Of a stretch of DNA of 64,000 nucleotides, positions 34,927-47,057 are shown in pieces. Source of the DNA: Rhodocollybia butyracea (lineage: Eukaryota; Basidiomycota; Agaricomycetes; Agaricales; Omphalotaceae); assembly GCA_015501585.1 (NCBI GenBank), contig JADNRY010000009.1:1-64000 (forward strand), written 5' to 3'. The notes under the pieces were generated by a model, which was not told the origin of the DNA, ran no database searches, and was given only the letters and a program-made list of their open reading frames with translations. Both the position numbers and the translations under genes were made by a program. Within the stretch, counting starts at the first letter, position 1, and every line of letters starts with the position of its first letter.

Positions 34927-37586
34927 ATGAGTGCAACCAATAGCCCATTCGCCTCCCGGCCAGGAACTCCCAAATTTAAAGACGTGGTGCGTTGTCTTTC
35001 GTTTTCTTTCTACCCTCGCCATGCATTTCCCCCATCTTCCCCGTAAATCTTCTTCCTCAATTATGCACCAGGTCCTCGACGTTATGCGCAGCATGAAGCA
35101 TGAAAAAGACTCCGAAGCCCACCAAATTTTCCGTCAGAGCGCGGGTCATTCAGCCAAAGGCATTTTGCCACAGACCGTTAACCCGGAGGAAGAGACCGTC
35201 CCCGGAATCGAGCATCCCGGTAGCACAGGCGTAATTTATTGCTCTGACCGAGCCATTGCTAATGGCTTTTCCTATACCAACTCGCACGCCTGGGCGAATT
35301 TGGGCCAAGGCGCTCCAGAGGTGTTCCCCATACCAGGTCGGTGGTAAACTTGTTGAATGCAGACTTGAATGAAGTTTTGACTTTTTGTACCAGGCGCGCC
35401 CGAAAGGTGACTTGTTCTACGCGGAATTTAATGATGACATCTTGACCTTTTTTCGTCTCTCCCCTCCTATTCTTAGACCGTCCAAGATTGAGATGAGGTA
35501 GGGCTTACGGCTTTCCTATGTTACTTCATCACTGAACACGGACCTAGTTTCGACGAGTTGGAGTATGCGCCAACCACGGGTGTCAAAGGTCTGTGCTGGG
35601 CATTCAATTCTTCTCTTATATGTGTTCCTTACTTTCACAACACCAGCCCTCCGTGAAGCAGTCGCAAATCTCTATAATGTGACATACCGTCAAAACAAGG
35701 AGTCGCAATACACGTATGAGAACGTCTGCATTGTCCCTGGAGGAAGAGCAGGATTGAGTAGAGTTGCAGCTGTCATTGGCGATGTGTATACCGTACGTTG
35801 TTGTCTCTTCTCATTTTGATCAGTATTCATGCTGACGCTCTTCCAGTCCTATCAAATCCCGGACTACACCGCCTATGATCAAGTACTTAGTGCCTTCAAG
35901 GTACGCTCCACTGGCATGATTCTATGTACCCGCCACTGATCATCAAACAGAGGCTTGTTCCGGTTCCTACAGCCTTAGATCCTGCCAACAAGTATAGATT
36001 AGACATCAAACAGACAAAGAAAGACATCGCAACCCAAGGGCTCGCTGTCATCTTGGCCTCCAATCCCAGAAATCCGACTGGGCAGGTTATCAAAGGCGAA
36101 GAGCTCAAAGAACTTGTATCGCTCGGAAGGGAGGGAACAACTCTTATTTTAGATGAGGTGTGTTCTTGACATCCCACCATGCTGATACTCCCCTTCATGA
36201 TATCTGATCGTGCCATCTGTTCCATTGTCTCGTTTACTAACCGGAGCCTTCATCTTTCCTCGTCCGCAAATAGTTCTATTCCTGGTACATCTACCCCGAC
36301 AACGAAAAAGACATTGGCAAATCTGTCTCTTCCGCGGAGTACATTGAGGACGTGAATCAGGATGCAGTTATCATCGTTGACGGGCTGACCAAGGTAGGTT
36401 TACCGCCTGACGAACATTGTTGTTCTGCTCAATGACGCTAACTATCATCTTGACGTTCACTTCATAAATGATTTCTCTGCATCACCGCCTATGCCTGACT
36501 CTAAAAATCGCATAGAACTGGCGTCTCCCTGGTTGGCGTGTATGCTGGGTCGTTGGACCTAAGAATCTCGTCACTGCGTTAAGTCAGAGTGGGTCCTTCT
36601 TGGATGGAGGTGCTAACCATCCGTAAGCTTCATAGGCTTTGTTGCTGTGAACGTTAACTGATTGAATCGACCGCCTTCCTTTTAATTTACCATTATCCAT
36701 CTCTCTCCCCGCTATCAAAACCACACTACGGCTCCTCCTCCACTCTCACCCAATTGTTTTACAATTGTTTCCTTCCCTGCTCATTCACAGCCTCCAAATC
36801 GCTGCCATTCCTCTCCTCGAACCCGCGCGCGCTCAACAAGAAAAAGTAGCCTTGCAAAAGCACTTCAAGATGAAGAGGGATCATGTGTTTGTCCATCCTT
36901 CTATCTCTCAGTAGGATCTTCCTGATGATATTATGTCTTTATACAGACTCCATCGTCTCAGGAATGAATTGCACTTGGATGTAGATATGTGAGTGGGGTA
37001 TCTCCATCTCGGAGTAAAGTATATGCTCACAAACTTTTATTGTGATGTCTATCTATCTCTAGCCCTCCTCAGGCCACCTTTTATATCTGGTTGAATTTGG
37101 AAAAGTTGCCCAGTCCCTTGAATAACGGGCTGGTGAGTACTACATCGTTTCGTTCCTTTCAACTGTGAAGCTAATTCCAACTCTAGACATTCTTCGAAGA
37201 ACTTCTTAAAGAACAAACCATTGTCATTCCCGGCATCTTCTTCGATATCAACCCCTCGCACAGGAGGAACTTGTTTAATTCGCCCTGTCATCATTTCGTT
37301 AGGTGGGTATCTAGATTGTCGCTTACTGTTTAGCCTGATCTTTGTATAGGTTGTCGTTCGGTCCCCCACTTGATGATTTGGACAGGGGTATTGACGCGAT
37401 GGCGCGCGTTTTGAAGAAGGCGAAAAAGGAGGGTATGAGAGCGTTCGGACATAGGTCAGCACTTTCGTTTCATCTTTTTACGGCCTCGGGATATTTTTTG
37501 TGCTTGGTAACTGATTTTATTTTGTTTCTTACAGCTACAAGAAAAGCATTGACGAGCCGGCGATGAAGACCACTGAGCAAGTTTAG
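34927..37586 (+). CDS. pyridoxal-phosphate aminotransferase, class I/II
   Basis: Soluble PLP enzyme of about 520 residues in roughly twelve exons. After a disordered N-terminus (MSATNSPFASRPGTPKF) come the fold type I landmarks: SHAWANLGQGAPE, TTGVKALREAVANLYN, CIVPGGRAGLSRVA, LASNPRNPTGQV (substrate/PLP contact Asn), LILDEFYSWY (ring Asp and Tyr) and DGLTKNWRLPGWR, whose Lys is the Schiff-base residue. The small domain includes FFEELLKEQTIVIPGIFF and HFVRLSFGPP, with the Arg that would bind the substrate carboxylate. The C-terminus ends TTEQV. Amino-acid substrate is not determinable by eye. It follows the F-box gene in the same direction after a 280-bp gap. Confidence 0.87.
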
Positions 37587-38495
37587 TAAACGGAGAGCTA
37601 TTCAATAGAGGATCATTTCATGTACAGAAATTTACCAAAAACGGAGGACTAAAGCCTAGAAATATTGAGATTCATGTTTAGGAGGTTCGGCGAAAGTTGG
37701 TTCTACGTATTTGATATTCAACTACAGCGGACACATACTTTATACCAATGTAAAATAAAACGACGGGAAAAGGAGGATGCTATGGTTAGCCAAGTACGTG
37801 CAAAGGAAAATAGAAATCAAAACACGACGAGTGAGAACGAGACAAATCAAACGTTCGAGCTGAGTCTTTTTCCCCGAACGACGCTACCAGGTAGCCTATC
37901 CATGCTATTGTTATCAGCTTTGACCGGGGGCGGAAGGAAAAATTTGAAAGAACTGCCGGAGATGCAACCGTCCACACTAGCGATATAACTGTCGGCGCAA
38001 ATGTCAACGACACATCGACCCATTTCGCAGCGATGGCTGAGCACTTGAGGTGACGACATTGTGAGTGCGATACAGTCTTGACCTTTTAGGGCGAGCGTCG
38101 TCTGGGGGAATTGCGACCCAGGGTGTACGTACAAGCAGCCTCCGCCTAAAAGAAAATTTTGTCCTTTTCGCCGGAAAAATGATTGTGCTAGGCTCACAAC
38201 TTTCCGGGGTTGTGACGTCGATACAGTCAAGCCCATCAGATGAAGACCACAGGAGTGTTTGTTACCACAGGATGCTTGAGCGTCAGCGTACGTGAGATCC
38301 CCGACGCGTTCCTTGAACGAACAGACTGAGACCGATGAATATGATCCACGTAAGTGTTCAAAGCGAAGGACCTGCATGTGGAAAACTGCCGCAAACGCCA
38401 TTGCAAACCGTCAAAGTGCAGACGCATTGGCTATTAACCTTAGTGAAACCAGAACCACAGTTACATCTTCAGTGATGCAAGAACGATTGGAAGGA
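37587..38495. other. intergenic region with overlapping open frames
   Basis: 3' flank of the aminotransferase. A 184-codon minus-strand frame (37847-38401) spans much of it, but its composition is mixed, it has no domain and no consistent splice partners, so it is not called. Nothing else is seen. Confidence 0.45.
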
Positions 38496-38947
38496 TCACT
38501 GAAGGATCACACGCAGGTTGAGATTGGAACTGAAGTAATCACTTAATTAGTAAGAGCGACATACAAAAAAGAAGGTAAAAGACGTACTATTTCGTTGAGC
38601 CGAGCTTGTACAAAGGGACCAAGCGGCGATACTTGAGGTAGATGAATGAATCGAGGAAACATCGAATCCCTGAAAAAGCGAGATGAAGAAAGAAGAAAAA
38701 AAACACGCTTTTAGACAAAGACAGAGATGAATACCGGCGAGGAGTGAAGCAGTTCATCGCCATCAATGAGCACAGAGTCTAGAGATTGACTCGGACAGTG
38801 GACACAGACATCAATGAGGTCGCGTTGGCCCTTGCGGTGATGGGTATCAACAGTAGAGCTGGGAACTGACAGAGAAGGAGCATGGAATTCAGTCTCAATG
38901 ACAACTTTCTTTTGGCGAAGAAAGAGAGATCTAGAGAGGATATACAT
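38496..38947 (-). CDS. possible small protein gene, unknown function
   Basis: A minus-strand exon starting ATG 38947 reads MYILSRSLFLRQKKVVIE and later VLIDGDELLHSSP before a pyrimidine-rich intron end (ttttttcag at about 38670). One frame after it reads CFLDSFIYLKYRRLVPLYK, then a 60-nt intron and a short last exon ending NLRVILQ at 38496. The middle exon looks genuinely coding. The phase between the first and second exons does not match for the obvious donor (after SSP), so the 5' part of the model is unsure. No family recognised. Confidence 0.3.
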
Positions 38948-39064
38948 GCGCTATTTTTTTAGTGGACATTTGATCGACGCGTCAAGCTTGATAGGCGCTA
39001 CGGGGTCACCTGATATTATTCAGGCGCTTCAGGCGCTAATAGCTCACGTTGAACAGAAACTCAC

Positions 39065-41182
39065 ATGCCGGATACACCAGAAGTTGTCTACAACTCACTC
39101 ATCGATTTAGGTCTACCCGAGGACTCTGTAACTCTCGAAGAATTTGTGCGCTTATGCCGTGGGCCTCTACAAGATGCACTTTCATTCATCAGCGAGCATC
39201 TGAAGGGCAGAGCAGCCGTTATCGAGGCGCGAACTCGGCTACTCTGGTGAATTTTCGTATTTCCACCTGCCTAGTCTATCCTTGCTTACCTCTTTCAGTC
39301 TTACAGAATCTCTCCACAAGACTCACTCCCAATCAAAGATCAAACCACGCTCAATTGCGACGGGTAACAAACGTACGGCAGATGATATTGCAGTCTCCGC
39401 ACTAGCAAAAGCGAGGAAGGATATGGAAATCTACTCCAGTCAACTTGAGAGTAAAGCAAAATCCACTGAAGAAACGCGTATGCTTCATCGTATCGCTCCG
39501 AACGTATACCTGAAATTTGCCTAGATATCCATATCAACACTCTGAAAAGTAAACTTCAGGCGAAAAATCGCGTTGATCTCCTGCTGGATATTTTAGAAAA
39601 GAAGGAACAGGAAAGGATCAGACGATTCGAAGAAATGGGTAAATTGTTGGCTGATTTGAAGAAGTGCGCCGTTTCGTTCCAATAACTGAGGAGCAATGAA
39701 TATCTTTTTGAACCTAGGAAATCTCCTCAAGTCATTTCGAAAAAAACTTTCCACCATCACTCAGGCGAAAATCACGGTGTCAATGCTTTTCATCTGGAGA
39801 CTCTCAGTTCGGGTAGTAAACCACGACAAACTGAGGATACTCTAACAGTGAGCCTTAACCACTTAAATTTGAAGCTCTTTTATCTTCCTCATCCTAGGCA
39901 CTACACGCATACCATATCCGTATAGCGCGATTGACGACCCAGAAACAAAAGGGAGTCTCTACCGTGCCTTCCAGAGAAGCCCGGCTTCGGTCTCTGGTAG
40001 CTCAAAAGCTCGGAATAAGTAATGAGAATGATCCTGAAGTGAGCCGAGTGTTGTATGTGCCTTCAGTTAGTTATTCATGTCAAGCCTTATACATTCCGAA
40101 CCTTTGAAGCCAGGGATTCATCAAGGTTGCTCGTTCTAAAGCTCAGAAACAAGTTAGCTATTGTTCTCCTGATAGAGAAAACGGAAATGAGCCAGAACCT
40201 GTTTCGGTTTTGGAGCTGAACGAATTGGCATCTGATGTTGTGAGCCCGAAAACGCATGATAATCTTTCCGCAACTTTATTCCCATACGCAGAAACAAAAA
40301 ACCATCAACCTTCAAGCTGCCTCCGATCTCTCCCTCGAATTAGCCAGTGTTTCTGGAAAAACCCTCGGATCAGTCAGCCAATTTTTATCAAGTCGTTTTA
40401 CAGTTTTCTAACTTCGCATTTACTATTTAGATCACTCAATTTAGGAATTTAACAATACCCCACTTACAGGAGTCTCTAGATTTTCGGTCAAATGCACTAC
40501 AGAGCTATATCGCACACCTTCGAGCTCATATCGTTGCAGATAATGATCTACTAGTAGATTTCAAACCACTGCCTGGTTCGAAGACTCCGTTTGGTAGACA
40601 AGTGAGACGGATCTTAGGCTTAATTGAGGTGGTAGTGAGTGGAGAATACTCATTTGCATGACAATGTGTAACCTGACTCCTGCTCAGACTTCGGAAACGG
40701 CGTTAGAAGAGGTCGAGCGGTTGATTCGAGCTGGTAAGTCGTCGCGATTCTGTTTGCTATACTGTTTATCCATTCCCGCACTCTCTCAGGATATAGCAAG
40801 AATCAGTATCTTGAGTCGGCCACCACACTCGCACGAATGCGTGTACCTTCTGACAAGGAAACCCAAATATTGGGTGGGTAACATTCAGTCCTCTTTTATG
40901 AAAAACTCTCAGGCGATTCTCGCAACATTGATAGATTTATATCAATCTCAAAAACAAGATATTGAATCTTGTTCAGAAAAACTCTTGGCACGGAAACTTG
41001 CCAAAGCGGATTTGGGACACGATTTGGTGCAGGATATCGAATTGATCCTGAAAGAAACTCATGACGTTGTCGGGAACGCGAATGATAGGTCTACGAAACG
41101 AAACGATGATTTGAAAAGCCGATACTGGTACCCATCGAACTTTGGAGATACTTATTTGAAGCGACATTCGAACAAGAATTAA
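39065..41182 (+). CDS. coiled-coil protein resembling augmin subunit HAUS5/AUG5
   Basis: About 540-570 residues from ten or so exons. The N-terminus (MPDTPEVVYNSLIDLGLPE, then FVRLCRGPLQDALSFISEH and GRAAVIEARTRLL) matches the pattern of plant AUG5, where a C-RG-x-IW-F motif precedes a VER-IR helix. The rest is helical with long charged stretches: VSALAKARKDMEIYSSQLE, KNRVDLLLDILEKKEQERI, KQKTINLQAASDLSLELA and ALEEVERLIRAG. It ends KRHSNKN. Augmin recruits gamma-tubulin to spindle microtubules; membership is inferred from N-terminal pattern and coiled coils only. Its stop codon overlaps the stop of the opposing glutaminase gene. An unspecified coiled-coil protein is the alternative. Confidence 0.62.
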
Positions 41183-44100
41183 TATTGACCATCTAGTAAA
41201 TTATTAGTTGAAGTTAGGTTATTGTTGGGTTGAATGTCTATGTCACAGTACTCGGGAGGCGGCGTCTGCCCTCTTATTTCCTCTATCTCTCCGTGCAAAT
41301 TCACCACTTCCTCTATAACTGTATTACTGGATGTTGGGAGATTACTTCTAGAAACTACAGCGCTTGAAAGACCGCCTGACAAACTGCTATCTGTCATCAG
41401 TACGCTGGATAACTGTAGCCTGGAATGATCCCCGAGCCACCCAGTAGGGTATGGCGTAATACCTGTTAATTCACCCCTCCCCATCGAGCGTCGATGGCAG
41501 TAAAATAATATCCCAATAGCCACAAAAACACAGCCCCCAAGTACACCTCCTACAATGGTACCAGTGTTTCGTGATTTGCTAGTAGAGGAATCACTGACTG
41601 GAGTGATTCCAGAGATGGTTTGCTTGGTCAGACTATCAGAGATAGTGAGCAAAATAAAGGTCAGATGAACAAAACGAATTACTTCAAAGCAAGTAAAGCA
41701 AACATTGCTCCTTGGGCAGGACTGAAGAGTTGTTAACTGCTAGCCATCGGAAGAAGAAACAAGTTACCTGGCCCCTCCGCCTATAATTGTGCCGTCTATG
41801 GTACTATACGTTGTAGGGAACACCTCGAAACTCTGCGGGTTTGTTGCGCTCTGATGTACCATTGAAACTAGAATGTCTCTGGTGTTGTTGTCAGTGACTG
41901 TTCCAGCCGCGAAGAGCGTCCAATCTAGCATTTCATGAACAATCAAAAGCCGATCAAGAAATATAACTGATTTTGCTACTTACGAGATTTCACTGTGGTT
42001 CTTTCATTGCTATCGAAGGGCAGACCAAAAGGCGAAGCTAAAAGTGTTCATTTCAGACGTGCATGGCAGTGTATAAGAAATTCGAATAGAGTTACCTAAT
42101 GAAGCAGCTGTAATATACCAAGAAGTTTGCTCAGTGTAAATCTACGGGGAACAAGAATTTAGTATCAAGAATATCTGGTATACTTGACTACTTACTCTGC
42201 TATTGACAAGATTAAATCCAAACAGTTTGTCTGAATAAAGGCTATACATCATGCCCCAAGAGCTTGATGCCCCATACGTCGAAGTCAGATGGCCAGAAGA
42301 CACAGCGAGGGTTTGCCATAAAGAAACCAAGGAAGAAGCATTTCGCTTTGGAAGAAAAAATTAGAGTACCACACAAAATCATCCATTTGGGGTGAACGTA
42401 CAGAGTAAGACATGTAATCATCAGACCTACCAAGAGTACGACTTATTTCAGCCATCGTGCGGACGGCAAGAATGCCAGAAATGGCCAAATTGGTCATGTT
42501 AGCGTTGCTCACTCCGTCTGCATTAACACTACGAACACCGGCATTTCACAATAAGATCATTGAAGGGATAGAACAACATTGGTCACTTACTAGCCATTTG
42601 GTATCAACAGATTTTCCGTGAGGAGAGTTTCAGTCCATGCTTTCAGAGTAGAATACTGCGAAAAAATTGTATCATTGAATGGAAGTCTATGTCGGGGGAT
42701 CGACGTACATATCGAGATATTAGCGATACATCCCCGGTGAACACTACATGCGCCCATACCATAACCAGCATCTCACTTGTACCCTCAATCGCAGTTGAAA
42801 GGTCAGGACTCGGATCCCCAATAGCTGCTGGAAATGTATCACCTAGATCACTCGTTGCAAATGACTGAGCGTAGAGTCCTGAATTCTCGTATTGCAATAG
42901 GGGCTCGAGCATGTATCCAATCCAAGACGCATTGAAGTAGATAAATGCTGGTAGTGCGGCATACAGCACTTCCATTGGGTTGGTTCGTCTGAATTAATGA
43001 GTGACAAGTATAGGGGAAACTTGGGAAACATCTCACTGAGAATTCCCTGTGTCCTTAACGAAAACGAGGATGTCTGATTTATTTATTTGTCCGTCCGGGC
43101 CGACTCCAATAGTGATTTCGAGCCCTGCCATAACCTGTCTGGAAGCTAAGGAAACGAGGTCACTGTAGTTGGAGGAAATTGATGTCGCAGCTGTTGAGAG
43201 TTTGTTATCTAAATGGATTGCACGTTGGAGTGCATTTGAGGCGTCGCTCAAGAAATCCGACATCTATAGAGGCTGATTAACTCAGACAGGTCGAAAGATA
43301 GGACAGGTGCATACTGCTGATGGAACATCTTGATATTTGGTGAAAAAATAAGGCCGACGAGTCTGATTGCCGGATGGTGTGGAGTAAACGATATCCCCGT
43401 CTCGAACCAGTCCAATTGCCCAAACTACAGGCTCATTGGTGGAGAGGATATTGCCTAAATCATTACAAAATGCGAACACAGGCCACGAACTGCATTTGGG
43501 TTATATGCAAGTATCCTTGCTAGACTAGAATTTACTCACTTCTTTATAGACCGATAGGTAAGGTCCTGAGTATTAGCCAGACTCCCGTTATTAAGAAATA
43601 GGCTGCGAACATCGAGATCGGAGCCTGTCTGGTATGTAACATTTGATCCCTGTATTAAATGGTCAGTATCTGGCAGTGAGCTTTTGTGACGATGCTTACT
43701 GAAGCTGTAACATGATAGGCCACTGCATCCTGGGCCATGTCATTCTGTTCGGTCATCGGTTGAGGAGATGAAAGCTGAACTTGATGCCAGATGATAGCGC
43801 CATTTGTTGTGTTCCACTGAACTTCATCGATTGTATCAAACCCAACCCACTCTATCAAAACTGTCAATTTTACCGTAGACGGTTTCCGAGAAAATGTTTA
43901 AAATACCGGCACTTATATCTTGATATACTTGTAGCGAATGAAGATTACCGTCCGTTGAAGAGGCCTCAAAATAGATATAGGTGAATGGGAAAGACTGGAG
44001 AACGAGGTCTGAGGGCTGAGAGGATGAGCGTATTTGGTCCCAAATATTTTTTCGAAAACTCACCTCGATAGGACTGAGGAATGTGACATTGATATCCATT

Positions 44101-44500
44101 TTCCCAGCCTGTAGACTGAGGATAGAACGAGTGGGTGTGATTTGAAAACTGATCAAAGTCGCCGGCTTCGCGGTAACGTTATTAGCAAGACTTAGGTCAG
44201 GCCCCCCCGCGGCATCCCCTAGCCATTCGTACAAAGCGTTGTCTACACGCAACAAGCCGCTCCATCCTAGAATCTATACGAGGAATTGATCGTTATGCAG
44301 AGGAAACCGCCAAATGGTCAACATACGTGATCCGTTGTCCAGAAGTTTGGCCACGAATTTGGAACACTAGCTCCAGTGTTATGCGCAAGATAAGCCTGGA
44401 GGTAAGGAGAACGGACGGCAAGAGGAATGGCTGGAGCTTGAATTGATTGACATCGCGCCAGCATAGAAAGAGAAGTAAGAGCGAAAACCGTGAGAATCAT
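41179..44500 (-). CDS. GtaA-type glutaminase with C-terminal membrane anchor (DUF5127/DUF4965/DUF1793)
   Basis: Large extracellular enzyme that would release ammonia from glutamine. A signal peptide (VFALTSLSMLARCQS) is followed by IPLAVRSPYLQAYLAHNTG and TDHILGWSGLLRVDNALYE, hallmarks of the GtaA family. Later blocks include YFEASSTDGNLHSLQVYQD, YQDVPSAMSDFLSDASNA, LASRQVMAGLEITIG, SWIGYMLEPLLQY, FATSDLGDTFPAAIG, EGTSEMLVMVWAHV and NLAISGILAVRTMAEI. After the catalytic part comes a 20-residue helix (GGVLGGCVFVAIGILF), then a basic stop-transfer HRR and a 100-residue cytosolic tail with a PPEY motif. Typical Aspergillus GtaA is secreted without such a tail. About fifteen introns. Confidence 0.86.
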
Positions 44501-45381
44501 GAGTGATGAACTTGGTCAAAAAGTCTGCCTAGCTTAAGTATGTGGTATCGGCAGTGCCCCTTGCCTCTTTGCTCCTTCCGATTGATTTCCGAAATGACTA
44601 GTAGTGATTGCGGCCAGCTCGGCCAAGTTAGAATCGTACGCTGCTAGGCATGAGGGTGTCGCGGAGTATTAGCCACAGTGAACTTCGGACGGGCTGGAAT
44701 AGCCGATTTCCGGCTGGAACGGGCGCGGTCGAATTTCATTTCAGTTCTGAAGATTTTCTTCAAATCATTGTTTTTGAGCACTTCAAAATAATAAGCTCAA
44801 ATTGTTTGAGGCAGCTCGATGTACCAAATGAGTTTCACCTCCTCTCCATAGTACGGAACACGGTTTGAATAATACTAAACAATTCTGCGACACAAACACC
44901 GCTAACACAGGTTCTTAGCTTCGGTAATACTTACAGCGAGTTTCGGATTCCCTTATATGCTAACATATAATGACTTCCTTTTTTGTGTACTAGGTCTAGG
45001 CCGACAGAACAAAGTCAAGGATCAAGATGTTCATACTTAAGTACCTGAAGTGTATTCGCCTGGGCAAAATTACTGTGGATGAAGTTGATGTCCAGGAGAT
45101 GCTGTCCATACAGTAGTAGTAGTATTATACTCGGCTCCGCTCTCCCGCGCGGGAACAGCCGGCCCCTCAAGGGAGAGAAGCAGCGGGCTCGACCCACAAA
45201 GGGAAGGTAGACCGCAAACCCTCCCAGAGAAGAGGCAGTAGATTCGGAATAGGTACACAGGAGGTAGTATAATGATTTAGTTAGTCGGTTAGTCCTCGGA
45301 ATCCAAATCATCTGATGAATCCCAATAACCTTCCTCATTCCTATCGGCAATCTTCCAGTGAAAAAACACCCCGTAGGAAAC
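44501..45381. other. intergenic region
   Basis: Promoter side of the glutaminase gene and 3' flank of the CxxC gene. It contains a gtagtagta microsatellite near 45113 and a GC palindrome at 45143-45154. A 191-codon minus-strand frame at 45015-45590 has no domain and runs through the 3' flank of the CxxC gene, so it is not called. Confidence 0.5.
45143..45154. repeat. 12-bp perfect palindrome
   Basis: tcccgcgcggga reads the same on both strands. It sits in intergenic DNA about 230 bp below the stop codon of the CxxC gene. Possible hairpin or dimer-binding site; function unknown. Confidence 0.6.
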
Positions 45382-45815
45382 TTAGCGGAGGGGACCACAT
45401 GGTCCCAGTAGAAAATAAATAGCTTCAGATAGTGGAGTGATGAGGCATCTGAGAAGATGTGGTTCTGGGGCAGGGGAAAGAGAGGAGATATGATGGATGA
45501 TGGATAAGAAAGCAGAGCGAGTTGACACAATGCATATGATTGGGATATGGAAATTGGACCGACGCTGCGGCGTCTCGATGTGGTCATCACAAGCGTGGCA
45601 CCCTACATGCATGTTGCTCCGAGTCAGTCCACCTGTATGCATTCGAATTGCAACGTCCGTCAAGCCACAGAAAGGTACCAAATATGTAGTAGGCCTACTT
45701 GTTGATCGACCAAGAGGTACTTACCAGTGGCAGTGCTTTTGAGCATCAATCGCCGGCATGTTAGGCATGTCACGTTCGGCAACAAATTCTGGTCACACTG
45801 GTGACACACTGCCAT
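45382..45815 (-). CDS. small zinc-binding-type protein with three CxxC pairs
   Basis: Start ATG 45815 gives MAVCHQCDQNLLPNVTCLTC, a C-x2-C-x9-C-x2-C zinc-ribbon-like pattern. A gtaagt intron (about 45724-45632) leads to GLTRSNMHVGCHACDDHIE, with a further CxxC-type pair and His. The frame then runs on to a stop at 45382; this last part (IHHISSLSPAPEPHLLRC) is less convincing and may hold another intron. Total up to about 112 residues. No named family is recognised. The patterned cysteines on both sides of a normal intron support a real gene; role is unknown. Confidence 0.42.
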
Positions 45816-47057
45816 GCCTTTGTTCAGCAGATTTACGGCCCTACGGGAAATGCGTAGGTGTGGCCAGTCAGCGAGGATGGCCGTGTGCGTTGTTTATTGT
45901 TTTGTCCGAGAAGGTGGTCATAAGTATGGACACCGGTGAGTTTTTTAAAGTGTCTACTCTGAGCCTTTCAACTGCTGCGATTAGTGTTCTTTTCTCTTCA
46001 TTTTGTTCAATGTGGACTCGATTCGATAGATATTCTATTTTCGGTTGAATGACCAACAAATTTTGTCTATATCGTTGCCCTGGTCGTCCCCTAAAGTGCC
46101 ATTCTACCCTCAGTTCGATGTTCTTATCGTGGTCGATCTTCGCAATTGTTCAATCCTCGAGCTGCCTTGCGAAATGTTCGGGTGCCTACACACGCTGGAT
46201 AGTGCACAAGGTGACCTTTCATCCATGCACCCGGTGCAGACAATTACTACTGTTCAAAAGTTCAAGAAAATAGATCACGCAATCTTCAAGAGTGCGGAGC
46301 GTGTACATCCGAAAGCTAGAGCCTAGCTGAGCGGGCGTGCCGTGCACCTATTGAGTGCTATCTCTTGGAACACCATGTAGTAAGAAAACACCTTCCTCAG
46401 CACTTCAAGTAAGGCCTCAAGGCCTCAAGCTCCGATAAAATCTCCGCTAATTAAATAATTACAAGATAGCGAAAATCCAACACCCGTGATGCCTCGAACT
46501 CGAGAAGGGCTTGACTTAGTTCAGACGTGTAAATCTCCCATTGCTGCGGTGAGTCCTGAAAAATTTATTCTGGGGCATTGCTTATGCCTGCCTTGCCCCA
46601 GCAGAAGGGGCCAGTAGTGATTTCTAGTCGTACCCAGTCGTTCTATACCCTGTGAATCCACAGTCTCTCTCTCAGTGAGTATGGTATTTTTCTTTTCGGC
46701 CGAACTCATCTAAACATACTTAGTGTACCTGTAAATATACTAATACAATTTACGTGCCAGTCCTCAATGAATCCTGCAATAATCTATTTACCTGAATATA
46801 AAGCTCAGCTCATGCGTTTCAGGAGGTCGGTCCGTTGGACTCGTGCTCATGCAGAAGGAGATCAAAAGCAGATCTTCAAGCATCAAGTTCCGATAGGCAT
46901 GTTTTTTTATTACTTTTTGCAAATTTCGCTTCATATGTTGACTCTTGCCAGTAACAGAAGTAAACAAAACATTGGTCGTTTATAATCGCGCTCTGGCTGT
47001 CCCCAATTTATCCATTCTCTGGTCCGCATCGCGTTTCTCTTCAGCCCCTTCACTGGC
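45816..47057. other. intergenic region
   Basis: 1.2 kb upstream of the monocarboxylate-type carrier. Overlapping frames at 46045-46326 lack domains. A two-exon micro-frame starting at 46488 (MPRTREGLDLVQ) could be coding but is too short to call. No gene is supported. Confidence 0.5.

Noticed and set aside
37847..38401. 184-codon minus-strand ORF
   Set aside because: Composition is uneven, there is no recognisable domain and neighbouring frames do not join through plausible introns.
45015..45590. 191-codon minus-strand ORF
   Set aside because: Overlaps the end of the CxxC gene in another frame and continues through its 3' flank; mixed composition, no domain and no splice partner.
46488..46650. 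Two-exon micro-gene starting MPRTREGLDL
   Set aside because: At most 37 codons with an ambiguous splice phase; cannot be told from chance.
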